Of a stretch of DNA of 50,737 bases, positions 25,397 to 33,980 are shown one piece after another (the first letter of the stretch is position 1; each line of letters opens with the position of its first letter). The stretch lies in NCBI GenBank assembly GCA_022772985.1, contig JALEZJ010000103.1:1-50737 (forward strand). Direction: 5' to 3'. The notes under the pieces are model-generated. The model had not been told where the DNA came from. It was given only the letters and a program-made list of their open reading frames with translations, and did not search any database. The translations under genes and the position numbers were made by a program. This DNA is from Erysipelotrichaceae bacterium. Its GTDB lineage: Bacteria; Bacillota_I; Bacilli_A; RF39; UBA660.

Positions 25397-28336
25397 TTAG
25401 TTTTGATTCTTTTTTTCTAATATTTTTAGATTATTTACGATAATTTGATATTGATCAAATCTTTTTTCGACACGTCCATAAATTTTAATGATATCTTTTT
25501 TATCAATATTATTATGTTCTTTATATATTTTAGGAAACAGTGTTAGAGATATTTGTCCATATTCGTCGGATGCTGTCACAAAAGCCATGATGTCGTTTTT
25601 CTTTGTTGTTACTTCTTTTATTTGATCAATGGATAAAACTAGAGTGATGGTTTTATCAAAATTTTCTTCTATCGATCTGGTGTCTAGATCATAAGCAGTT
25701 TTGTAAATATTAGTAGGATGATTGCTTAAATAGAAGCCAAAGATAGTTAGTTGGTTTTCAATTTTTTCTTCTTTGGTATAATCATCATAAGGTACTAGGG
25801 TTGGGATAGATAGTTCAATTAGTCCTGCATCTTTTGTCAGATCAGCATAATTAATAATATTGTCAAGGTTGTTGATTAATGTTAATTCATTTGTACCAAA
25901 AGAATTAAAACATCCTGCTTTAATTAAAGAGATTAAGACTTTTTTGTTGATGCCAATGGAATAGGTTCTTATGACAAAGTCAATAAAGTCTTTGTAGGGA
26001 GAATTTTCTCTTTTTTTGATAATTTCTCTAGAGATTAGTGTGCCAACATTGTTAATGATAGATAATGGGCAACGAATTGAATCCTCTTGCACCTCATATT
26101 TATCTGTGCTAACGTTTATATCTGGGGGTAATATTTTGATATTATTTTGTCTTATTTCAGCAAGATAAATTTTGGTTTTTGTATCGTTTCCTATGACATT
26201 ATTTAAAATGGCGGTTTCAAAGTATTTAAAAAAGTATGTTTTTAAGAAAGCCATTTTGTAGGCAACAGTAGCGTAACCTACGGAGTGGGATTTATTAAAT
26301 CCATAGTTGGCAAATTTTAGGATTAAATCATAGATTTTTTCGGCTGTTTTAGCTGTATATCCGTTTTGAATGCTTTTTTCTATGAACTTTGGTTTTTCTT
26401 TTAATAAAATTTCTTCTTTCTTTTTTGAGATTGCTCTTCTTAAGATATCGGCCTCTCCTAGAGAGTATCCGGCTAGGGTTCTAGCAATTTCTAGGATTTG
26501 TTCTTGATAAATGATAATACCATAGGTTGATTTTAAGATAGGTTCTAGGGATTTATCTGGGTATTCGACTAATTCTTGTCCATTTTTTCTTCTAATATAA
26601 TTATCAATAAAGTCCATTGCTCCTGGACGATATAGAGCTAAGGCAGCAATGAGGTCGTCAAAAGAGGATACTTGTAATTTTTCTAGAAATCTTCTCATAC
26701 CGGCAGACTCGAATTGGAAGATCCCATCGGTTTTTACTTTTCTAAATATTTCTAGTGTTTTTTTATCATCTAATGGAATATTTGAAAAAGTGATATTTAA
26801 GTTTTCATTTTTCTTAATATTAGTAATTACTTCTTGAATTAAGGTTAAGTTAGAAATCCCTAAGAAGTCCATTTTTAATAAACCTAATGGTTCTAGATAA
26901 TTCATGGAATAAGCTGTGGTATAAATTCCTCGATTGTTTTTATAAAGAGGAATGGTTTCGTCAATGTCACGGTGGCTCATGACGATTCCTGATGCATGTA
27001 TTCCAATGTTTCGAGGTAAGCCTTCTAAATGTATGGAAATGTCAAATAGGCGCTGATACTTGGGATTTTCGTCAATTAGACGTTTTAATTTGATATTATT
27101 TTTAATCGTTTCGGATAGAGTTTCTTTCGAGGATAATAGCTTCGTTAGATAATCTGTGTCTGATGGACTTATTTCTAAGATTCTTGCAACATCTCTTACG
27201 ACTTGTTTTGCGGCTAGGGTATCAAAAGTAATAATTCCTGCTACTTTTTTTTCTCCGTATTTTTCTATTACATAATTGATGACGTCTTGTCTTCTTTCAC
27301 TATCGAAATCAACATCAATATCAGGCATGGTAATTCGTTCTGGATTTAAGAATCTTTCGAATAGTAAATCATATTTGATTGGATCAATATCAATAATTCC
27401 TAGGGTATAACTAACTAAGCTACCTGCTGCAGATCCTCTTCCTGGTCCTACTAAAATATTATTTTGTTTGGCATATTTTACATAGTCCCAAACAATTAAA
27501 AAATAGTTACAGAAATCCATTTGTTTTATAATAGATAATTCTTTTTCTAGTCTTTTTATATATACTTCTGGAACGTTGTCTTTTAATCTTCTTTTTAAGC
27601 CTTTATTACATAGATATTTTAAGTAGGTATAGGCATCTATTTTTTCATCATAGACTGGTAAAAGACCTTTTTCGTATGATAATTCAACATTACAGAGATC
27701 AGAAATTAACTTGGTTGTATTGATATCTATTTCGGTAGTTAAATCCATTAATTCTTCTTTTGCTAAGAGATGTTTTCCTTGATGGGTATTTAATTCGTAT
27801 TCTCCTAAAACTTTTAATTCTTTTATCATGTAAAGATAATCTAAGTATTTATAGTCTTCTTTATATAAATAAGAAACATCATTTATTAATACTTTGTCTT
27901 CTTTTATTTTTTCTCTTTGTTCTTTGTTGCGATAACCTATATAATGGTTGGGATAGATTTGATAGATAGTATTATCAAAATCATCATATGGCATAATTAA
28001 AAGAATTCCTTCTTTATAGAAATTTAATTCTTCTTTGGTTAAGGAGTGTTCTGATACTAGAGTTGATAATTTGATTAGATTTTTATAACCTTGCTGATTC
28101 ATTGCATAGAGAAGTATTTTTTTGTTCTCTATGTTAAGTTCTATTCCAATAATTGGTTTGATATGGTTATTTTTACATTCTTGATAAAATTCTGGTACAC
28201 CAAACATATTATTTACATCAGTTATCGCTAGTGAGGTATAGCCTAAAGATACGGCACGAGCAACTAATTTTTTGATTTCGTTTAGGCTTTGTAATAGAGA
28301 ATAGCTTGTTTTTACTTGTAAGGCTGTATAGTTCAT
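25397..28336 (-). CDS. dnaE: DNA polymerase III subunit alpha (DnaE)
   Basis: From the ATG at 28336 (AGAGGTG site) it has 979 residues. The N-terminal PHP domain reads LQVKTSYSLLQSLNEIKKLV, where the usual His-x-His metal site is Gln-x-Lys, so PHP proofreading-type activity is unlikely. The polymerase core has GPGRGSAAGSLVSY and the catalytic PDIDVDFDSERR, and the C-terminal OB fold is near IIKIYGRVEKRFDQYQIIV. The length fits the short Gram-positive DnaE that extends primers beside PolC. It lies 45 nt after a tandem P-loop gene and ends in a repeat-type terminator. Confidence 0.96.
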   Translation of the reverse strand: MNYTALQVKTSYSLLQSLNEIKKLVARAVSLGYTSLAITDVNNMFGVPEFYQECKNNHIKPIIGIELNIENKKILLYAMNQQGYKNLIKLSTLVSEHSLTKEELNFYKEGILLIMPYDDFDNTIYQIYPNHYIGYRNKEQREKIKEDKVLINDVSYLYKEDYKYLDYLYMIKELKVLGEYELNTHQGKHLLAKEELMDLTTEIDINTTKLISDLCNVELSYEKGLLPVYDEKIDAYTYLKYLCNKGLKRRLKDNVPEVYIKRLEKELSIIKQMDFCNYFLIVWDYVKYAKQNNILVGPGRGSAAGSLVSYTLGIIDIDPIKYDLLFERFLNPERITMPDIDVDFDSERRQDVINYVIEKYGEKKVAGIITFDTLAAKQVVRDVARILEISPSDTDYLTKLLSSKETLSETIKNNIKLKRLIDENPKYQRLFDISIHLEGLPRNIGIHASGIVMSHRDIDETIPLYKNNRGIYTTAYSMNYLEPLGLLKMDFLGISNLTLIQEVITNIKKNENLNITFSNIPLDDKKTLEIFRKVKTDGIFQFESAGMRRFLEKLQVSSFDDLIAALALYRPGAMDFIDNYIRRKNGQELVEYPDKSLEPILKSTYGIIIYQEQILEIARTLAGYSLGEADILRRAISKKKEEILLKEKPKFIEKSIQNGYTAKTAEKIYDLILKFANYGFNKSHSVGYATVAYKMAFLKTYFFKYFETAILNNVIGNDTKTKIYLAEIRQNNIKILPPDINVSTDKYEVQEDSIRCPLSIINNVGTLISREIIKKRENSPYKDFIDFVIRTYSIGINKKVLISLIKAGCFNSFGTNELTLINNLDNIINYADLTKDAGLIELSIPTLVPYDDYTKEEKIENQLTIFGFYLSNHPTNIYKTAYDLDTRSIEENFDKTITLVLSIDQIKEVTTKKNDIMAFVTASDEYGQISLTLFPKIYKEHNNIDKKDIIKIYGRVEKRFDQYQIIVNNLKILEKKNQN

Positions 28337-28380
28337 ATGATTCACCTCTATTTGTTAAAAATGCTTATTTTTTGTCATTC

Positions 28381-29454
28381 CTATTTATTTCCTAGGGTTT
28401 CCATTAATTTTATTGTATCATCTATTACAGAATCAAATTTACGATCTCCTTTTACAATTACGTTACATTTAGAAACGACAATATCTAGGCCACTACTAAT
28501 TTTAATATTATCTTTTGTATTTATTTCTTTTAAAGCAATCTCTTGATTTAATTTTTCTCTTTCCATTAGTCTTTTGATTCTAATATCTTTAGGTACTTTT
28601 ATATAAATTGAGAATACTTCATTATTTTCTTTTATAAAATCTAGTATTTCATCTGATACTAAGCCATCTAGGATGAAGAATTTGTTGTTTTTTCTAAATT
28701 TTTCTATTACTATAGGTAGTTTTTCTTTTACTAGTTGGTCATAGCTTTCTATTCCATTTTTTGAAACATATTCTCGTGATTTTTTAAATCCGGCTTCATT
28801 TATAATTTTAGTAACTTCTTTTCCATATTGAAAGACAGGAATATTTAATGTTTGACTAATATATTGGCATAGGGATGATTTTCCACTTCCGCTGTAACCT
28901 ACGATACAAACGATTAAATTTTTGGTAATTTCATTACAAAATAAGTTTTTAGCATGGGTAAGGTCTTTTTTGTTGGTAATTTCATATTTACAATGGGGAA
29001 AAATTTCTTCTATTCCACAATATTTTTTCATATTATCTCGTTTGTTTAGTCCCTCGATTAATTCTTCTTTATTAGTAATTCCCGCTCTAATAGCTAGACG
29101 GTTTAAGCGATCTTGATATTTGGAGTGAAATGAAATAAGTTGCATTTGGGGAAATATTTTTATTAGTTTATTATAAATATCTATATCAAATATATCATCA
29201 ATTATTAAGTTTTCATTACGGGGTAATTGTTTTTCAATATAATCTAGAACTGCTTTTTTACTGTCTTTTCGATATTGTTTTAATCCTACTTTGGTGTAAT
29301 ATTCTGTTACTCCATTATATCCTCTTTTAAAAGCTTCATTTTTATATATTTGGGGTAAATCAATAAATGTATAATCTTTTGTATCTATCATTTCTTTTAT
29401 AATTGTAGATTTTCCATTGCAGGCATATCCTACTAATCCAAAAATTCTTTTCAA
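28381..29454 (-). CDS. Tandem P-loop kinase-like protein with two homologous halves
   Basis: This 357-residue protein carries two NMP-kinase-like P-loops: GYACNGKS at 9-16 and GYSGSGKS at 186-193. Each half continues with a basic, Tyr-rich helix (first half IYKNEAFKRGYNG, second half VTKIINEAGFKKS), a hydrophobic strand with Asp (LIIDDIF; FFILDGL) and an Arg-rich lid-like helix (DRLNRLAIRAGI; RIKRLMEREKL), so the gene is an internal duplication. The fold resembles dephospho-CoA or adenylate kinases, but the substrate is unknown. The start is TTG with AGGAGGTG 7 nt before it. It lies directly upstream of dnaE. Confidence 0.8.
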   Translation of the reverse strand: MKRIFGLVGYACNGKSTIIKEMIDTKDYTFIDLPQIYKNEAFKRGYNGVTEYYTKVGLKQYRKDSKKAVLDYIEKQLPRNENLIIDDIFDIDIYNKLIKIFPQMQLISFHSKYQDRLNRLAIRAGITNKEELIEGLNKRDNMKKYCGIEEIFPHCKYEITNKKDLTHAKNLFCNEITKNLIVCIVGYSGSGKSSLCQYISQTLNIPVFQYGKEVTKIINEAGFKKSREYVSKNGIESYDQLVKEKLPIVIEKFRKNNKFFILDGLVSDEILDFIKENNEVFSIYIKVPKDIRIKRLMEREKLNQEIALKEINTKDNIKISSGLDIVVSKCNVIVKGDRKFDSVIDDTIKLMETLGNK

Positions 29455-29625
29455 AAGAACACCTCCTAATTTTATAAGAATCCTATATTATTTTATTTTA
29501 TAGTTTATCTTTTAGAATTTTATCCTAAAAATTTATGACTCTTTATTTTTATTCTTTTTTAGTATTTTTCATGAATGAAAAAAAGACTATACTTGTTCTA
29601 TCAAAATGTTTTCCTAGATGGTAAG

Positions 29626-29904
29626 TTATAATCTCCACATTAGAAATGCAATTGCAATAGCACCTAGTACGATAATTAGGGCTAAGGTAAAGATTGGAGC
29701 GAAACCTTCACTTTTTACACCAATATCTGATGTAAAAGTTCCTTTTCCTTTGGCACCTTTTTTCATATATTTGTTATTTGTATCTGGTCTTTGTAATTTA
29801 TAGTTTGGTTTTAGATTGACCTTTTCATTACTATCTGATGTTATAATTAGTTCTGATTTATTTCCTTTCTCATCTACAAAATCTTGGGTAACACTATTTT
29901 TCAT
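29626..29904 (-). CDS. Small tail-anchored membrane protein, unknown function
   Basis: This 92-residue protein has a hydrophilic N-terminal part of about 65 residues and one C-terminal membrane segment (FAPIFTLALIIVLGAIAIAFLMW) ending three residues from the C-terminus. It looks like a C-tail-anchored protein. Its ATG overlaps the end of dnaI by 11 nt, so it belongs to the dnaB-dnaI transcription unit, but I know no family and cannot tie it to replication. Confidence 0.7.
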   Translation of the reverse strand: MKNSVTQDFVDEKGNKSELIITSDSNEKVNLKPNYKLQRPDTNNKYMKKGAKGKGTFTSDIGVKSEGFAPIFTLALIIVLGAIAIAFLMWRL

Positions 29905-30838
29905 TCTTTTTTCCTCCTACTCTTTTATTTTCACTTATTAAAGTCATTTCAATGGTTAGTTGGTTTATTCTTTCAATGATCCGTTTAGCTTTTACTTTTT
30001 CAATTCCTTTGGTAGAAATACTAAAATGTTCTTCTAGATCTTTGATGGTTAGGTTTGATGTAAAGAATGTTGTTAGGCCTTCTTGCATTCGATATTGAAG
30101 TATGGTTCCTAGAACTTCATCTCTACTCCACTCTGTCATTGTTTCTGCTCCAATATCATCTATTAATAATACTTCTGCTTTTTTTATTCTTTTAAATTTT
30201 TCATTATAGGTTTCTGGATCACTAAAGGATTCTTTTAAGCTTCTTAAAAATTCTGGATAATAAATGATGGCTATTTTATGATCTTTTTTGGCTAATTCAT
30301 TTAAGGCTGCAGAGATTAAGTAAGTTTTTCCACATCCAAAATTTCCTGTTAAATATAATCCTTTCATTCCAATTCCTGGTCTATAGTCATCTAAAAACTT
30401 TTTTAGCCATTTGATAATTTGGAAGCGATCAGGATCATCTAAGTCAATATTTTTCATACTTGCTTCTTTGATTTCTTTTGGTACTTCAAATAGATAAATA
30501 TTGCTTTTATATTTGTTTCGTTCATCTAATTCTTTTTTATATTTACAAGGGACATAATCAAAGACTAGATTGCCGTTTAATACTTCTGGATAAAATACAT
30601 ATCCTTTATAAGATGTTTTACATTCTAAAATATTTTTACATTTTTTACATTGTGCTAATTCTTTGGCAGATTCTTCTAGTGATGTTGTATATTTCATGAG
30701 ATAAGTTTTTGGAAGATTTAAAGATGTTACTAATTTTTTAAAGGTAGCATTTTTTTCTAATACAAGGTTATAGTCAGTCTCTAGTTTGGATGGATTATAG
30801 GCATAGTTTTCTTTTATGATATTACTGATACTTTTCAT
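29894..30838 (-). CDS. dnaI: Primosomal protein DnaI (helicase loader)
   Basis: This 314-residue AAA+ protein loads the replicative helicase with DnaB. The N-terminal region has a Cys cluster (CKKC, then C and C near NILECKTSYKGY and VPCKY) typical of the DnaI zinc site. The AAA+ core has Walker A GNFGCGKT and Walker B EVLLIDDIGAE, then WSRDEVLGTILQYRM and FFTSNLT (sensor 1). It follows the DnaB gene by 10 nt, the normal order in Bacilli. Confidence 0.93.
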   Translation of the reverse strand: MKSISNIIKENYAYNPSKLETDYNLVLEKNATFKKLVTSLNLPKTYLMKYTTSLEESAKELAQCKKCKNILECKTSYKGYVFYPEVLNGNLVFDYVPCKYKKELDERNKYKSNIYLFEVPKEIKEASMKNIDLDDPDRFQIIKWLKKFLDDYRPGIGMKGLYLTGNFGCGKTYLISAALNELAKKDHKIAIIYYPEFLRSLKESFSDPETYNEKFKRIKKAEVLLIDDIGAETMTEWSRDEVLGTILQYRMQEGLTTFFTSNLTIKDLEEHFSISTKGIEKVKAKRIIERINQLTIEMTLISENKRVGGKKNEK

Positions 30839-30848
30839 CTTTTCCTCC

Positions 30849-32150
30849 TTATCGATATTCTTTTAGTAAGTCTTGCATCGCTTCTTGTTCTTCTTGAGAT
30901 GCTTGTTGTTTTTCTATTTTTTTATCGAACCAATCTGGGATTTTTTCTTCTTTTACTATCTTTTGTTTCGTTGTAGGAGTGCTGTTATTTTTTCGATATT
31001 TTTTATGTTCTTTTTCAGCTACTCGCATGGCTTCATCTACTGTTTCAATATTTAATCTCATCCATTGTCCTGCGATGGTTTCAGCTAAGTTTCTAGTTAA
31101 TTTGTTATTATTGGTTTTTAAGATATAATCAATTAAAACATTTACAACTCCTGGTTTTAGTCCATAGCTGATGATTAGGTCTTCTGCTAATTTTAAATCT
31201 CTAGTTGTTGGTTCTGAACCATTGTTTTTGCTTTTTAATAATTCATATGGACTGATAGTTTCAAAAGTATAGATCATTTTAGCTCTTTTGGAAGTATCTC
31301 CTACTGGTTCTTTTAGATATTCTGGTTGATTATTATAAACAACACTAGGAAGAAGTCCATGATTATCAAATTGATAAAAATTACGGCAAGTTTTTCTTAA
31401 TTCTTCTTTATTAATGGTACCTCGTTCTGTTATACAAATAGGAATAATATCTTGCATTTTAATTACATCTAGTTGGTAGAGAAAAGATAGTTGTAAAATT
31501 AGTTCTTTGATTTCTTTTGTAAAAATTTTATTTTTATCTAGACTACTCGGAAGGGAATCTGCTAAGAAAGCAAAATCAAAATTAGTATCAATATTTAATT
31601 TTTGAATATTTTTCTTTCTAATATCTTCATTCAATACTTCATAGGAAGTTAATGGGACTGAGGTAAATACTTCTGAAAAAGAGACTGTAATATCTTGATA
31701 ACTAGAGGTATTAATTCTAGGAGTTTTGAAATAATTTTTTAATTTATCATATTCTTTTTTTCCTAAGTTATTATATAAAACAACATTTAGAATAGGATGA
31801 TTAAAGAAATCACTTGCTTTGATTGGAGAATACAACTGATAAATATAGTTATTGATATTTTCTTCTTTAAAGAAGGTCTTTAAAAGGCCAATTGCTTCTA
31901 ATTTTTGTCTTGCTTCTAGGATTTCGGTTAACGATATTTGCATGTTTGTTACTAGATGGTGATGGGTATATTCTGTACTCATTAATTCCATTTTATCTAA
32001 GTCTGACCATAAAGAAAAATATAGCATAATGGAAAGAGGTCCGATGATTGGTTGGTATAACATGGTTAATATGTTTCTGTCTTCTGCTGTAATAATACTT
32101 TTATTTACAACAATATAAGTGTCCGCTGGGGAGATATTTAATTCTTTCAT
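30849..32150 (-). CDS. dnaB: Replication initiation protein DnaB (Bacillus type)
   Basis: This 433-residue protein is the Bacillus-type DnaB, a helicase co-loader and membrane-attachment protein, not the E. coli helicase of that name. The N-terminal region (AEDRNILTMLYQPIIGPLSIMLYFSLWSDLD) and the later DnaD-like helical domain (LKLAEDLIISYGLKPGVVNVLIDYILKTNNNKL) match the family. It precedes dnaI. A promoter TTTACT-N17-TAAAAT is 24-52 nt upstream, after the terminator of the membrane-protein pair. Confidence 0.9.
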   Translation of the reverse strand: MKELNISPADTYIVVNKSIITAEDRNILTMLYQPIIGPLSIMLYFSLWSDLDKMELMSTEYTHHHLVTNMQISLTEILEARQKLEAIGLLKTFFKEENINNYIYQLYSPIKASDFFNHPILNVVLYNNLGKKEYDKLKNYFKTPRINTSSYQDITVSFSEVFTSVPLTSYEVLNEDIRKKNIQKLNIDTNFDFAFLADSLPSSLDKNKIFTKEIKELILQLSFLYQLDVIKMQDIIPICITERGTINKEELRKTCRNFYQFDNHGLLPSVVYNNQPEYLKEPVGDTSKRAKMIYTFETISPYELLKSKNNGSEPTTRDLKLAEDLIISYGLKPGVVNVLIDYILKTNNNKLTRNLAETIAGQWMRLNIETVDEAMRVAEKEHKKYRKNNSTPTTKQKIVKEEKIPDWFDKKIEKQQASQEEQEAMQDLLKEYR

Positions 32151-32173
32151 ACAACCACTGTCCTCTTAAATAC

Positions 32174-32202
32174 ATTTTATAATAAATAAGGGGAAAAGTA
32201 AA
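32174..32202 (-). promoter_or_regulatory. dnaB-dnaI promoter
   Basis: TTTACT (32202-32197), 17-nt spacer, TAAAAT (32179-32174). Confidence 0.5.
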
Positions 32203-32228
32203 GGGAAATTGATGGGTTTTAAAATAGT

Positions 32229-32252
32229 AAAAAAAGGAACGTTTTAGGTTCC
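32229..32252 (-). terminator. Terminator of the membrane-protein pair
   Basis: GGAAC/GTTCC stem with a 7-nt loop, then seven T residues on the minus strand. Confidence 0.75.
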
Positions 32253-32299
32253 TAGAGTCGTTTAAAATACTTATTTTTTTCTTTTCTTTTTAGAGATAA

Positions 32300-33970
32300 T
32301 TATTTTTTAGATATCGTGTTTTCTTTTATTTTTCTTTTTACTTTGTTTAGTTCTTGGTTGTTTGAGGCTGGTAAATATTTTAATTCTTCTAATAGATTGT
32401 TTTGAAGAATTTCATGATTATTTTCTATTAAAGAAAGTGTTTGATTTAGTTCATATAATTCTTTTTCTAATTCTATTTGTTCTTCTTTTTGTTTTTGAAG
32501 TGATTCTATTGCTGTTTTTATACATCTAAGACGAATTTGGAATCTGTTGTTTAATAAAAATATTTCTAGACTTAATGCTCCCACCTCACTTATTGCTAAT
32601 AGGATTCCATATAATAAGTTATTTTGTTTTTGATAAATATTATCTAAATCATAATGAATTTCTGTAATTATGTATTGTGGTTCTTGATATACGTCTTCTA
32701 TATGTATATAGTCAGATTTTTCTTCTGTTACAGAGGGAGTATAGTCTTCTAAATTGATAGAAGCATAATCTCTTATATCTTCATAATTTAGAGAACTAAG
32801 ATCATAAGTTAATACTTCTTGATAGTAATCGTGAGATAATAATCCGTTTTCTTCTGTTTCTTTATCGTACCAAGGATTATATTGTTTTAGTATTCTACTA
32901 TCTGTTAATGTTAATATCCTTTTTAACCATATTTCCTTTTGTTCTTTCTTTACTTCGTCTTTATTTATATCATAAGTTGTTTTATGTTCGGAAACATAAT
33001 TTATAGTAGATACTTTTTTTGAAATAGCGTTTGCACCTATCATAGTTGTAATTACTAGAGCTAGTTGACCTATTATTAATGTTATATGTCTTATTAGATG
33101 ATTTTGGATTCTTTTTTTATTTATGCTTACTTCTTCTAGTTCTTTTTCTAAATTATTTTTTCTTATCTTTTTGTCTTTTATTTCCTTTTGTTGTTGTTCT
33201 AGATCTTGAACTTGGATTACTAATTTTTTTTCTAAAGTAGATAAATCTTTTTTATGATTATGAAATTTTAATAAATTTAATAATTCATCATCTAAAAAAT
33301 TATTATCGAGTCCTTTTGTTTTTAATTCATTATAACGTATTTTTATTTTTTCATTTTCATTTTTGGATAAATCTAGTGATTGGATTTCTTCTAATAAGTA
33401 TTTTTCTACATTAATTGTATTTAGATCACTTTTTTTGACTTCCTCTAATAATATACTTTTTCTTTTATAAATTAATTCTAGTTTTATTACTTGATATGTT
33501 AACTTATAAATCTGGTTTGCTAAGTATTCTTTTGATTTATCAATATTTTTTATAGAAAATAACAAACTTATCATTAATTCAATTGTAATAGTTAAGTTTT
33601 CTTCTGTTACGTCTTTTATTCTATTTTTTATTGTTTTCATATTATTATCTATTTCATGATAAAAGCCATCTTTTTTGATAGCATTATTATATTCTTCTTG
33701 GATTAGATTTTTTACTTTATCAAGTTTTGTAATCGCATTTCTATAGCACCATTCTATTCTTCCATCTTTTAATAAGTTATTGGTTAATTCTTCAGCACTT
33801 AAATTTTGATAAGATTCATCAATAGACTGCATCAGTTCTTGTTCTATTTTTGTTAGAATTAATTCTATTTTAGAGGTATCATTTCCTAGTTCTTGAATTA
33901 GTTTTAAATATTTTTTTATTTCTAATTTCTCTTTTAAATAGATTAATTTTTGTTCTTCTGTGATAGTCAT
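32300..33970 (-). CDS. Coiled-coil protein with two membrane segments, paralog B
   Basis: From the ATG at 33970 (AGGATG site) it has 556 residues; in-frame ATGs up to 33991 overlap the upstream gene. The N-terminal 290 residues are helical and coiled-coil rich, then come a membrane segment at about 294-315 (LIIGQLALVITTMIGA), an outer region of about 140 residues with YNPWYD and YQEVLTYDLSSLNYEDIRDY, a second membrane segment at about 452-474 (ILLAISEVGALSLEIFLL) and a C-terminal coiled coil. The outer motif and the order of parts match the upstream paralog. Family and function unknown. Lys-rich flanks suggest that both ends are cytoplasmic. Confidence 0.8.
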   Translation of the reverse strand: MTITEEQKLIYLKEKLEIKKYLKLIQELGNDTSKIELILTKIEQELMQSIDESYQNLSAEELTNNLLKDGRIEWCYRNAITKLDKVKNLIQEEYNNAIKKDGFYHEIDNNMKTIKNRIKDVTEENLTITIELMISLLFSIKNIDKSKEYLANQIYKLTYQVIKLELIYKRKSILLEEVKKSDLNTINVEKYLLEEIQSLDLSKNENEKIKIRYNELKTKGLDNNFLDDELLNLLKFHNHKKDLSTLEKKLVIQVQDLEQQQKEIKDKKIRKNNLEKELEEVSINKKRIQNHLIRHITLIIGQLALVITTMIGANAISKKVSTINYVSEHKTTYDINKDEVKKEQKEIWLKRILTLTDSRILKQYNPWYDKETEENGLLSHDYYQEVLTYDLSSLNYEDIRDYASINLEDYTPSVTEEKSDYIHIEDVYQEPQYIITEIHYDLDNIYQKQNNLLYGILLAISEVGALSLEIFLLNNRFQIRLRCIKTAIESLQKQKEEQIELEKELYELNQTLSLIENNHEILQNNLLEELKYLPASNNQELNKVKRKIKENTISKK

Positions 33971-33980
33971 TATCATCATC

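Noticed and set aside
29515-29620. Possible terminator after the tail-anchored gene
   Set aside because: A T-run is present, but I could not form a stem of more than four pairs before it.
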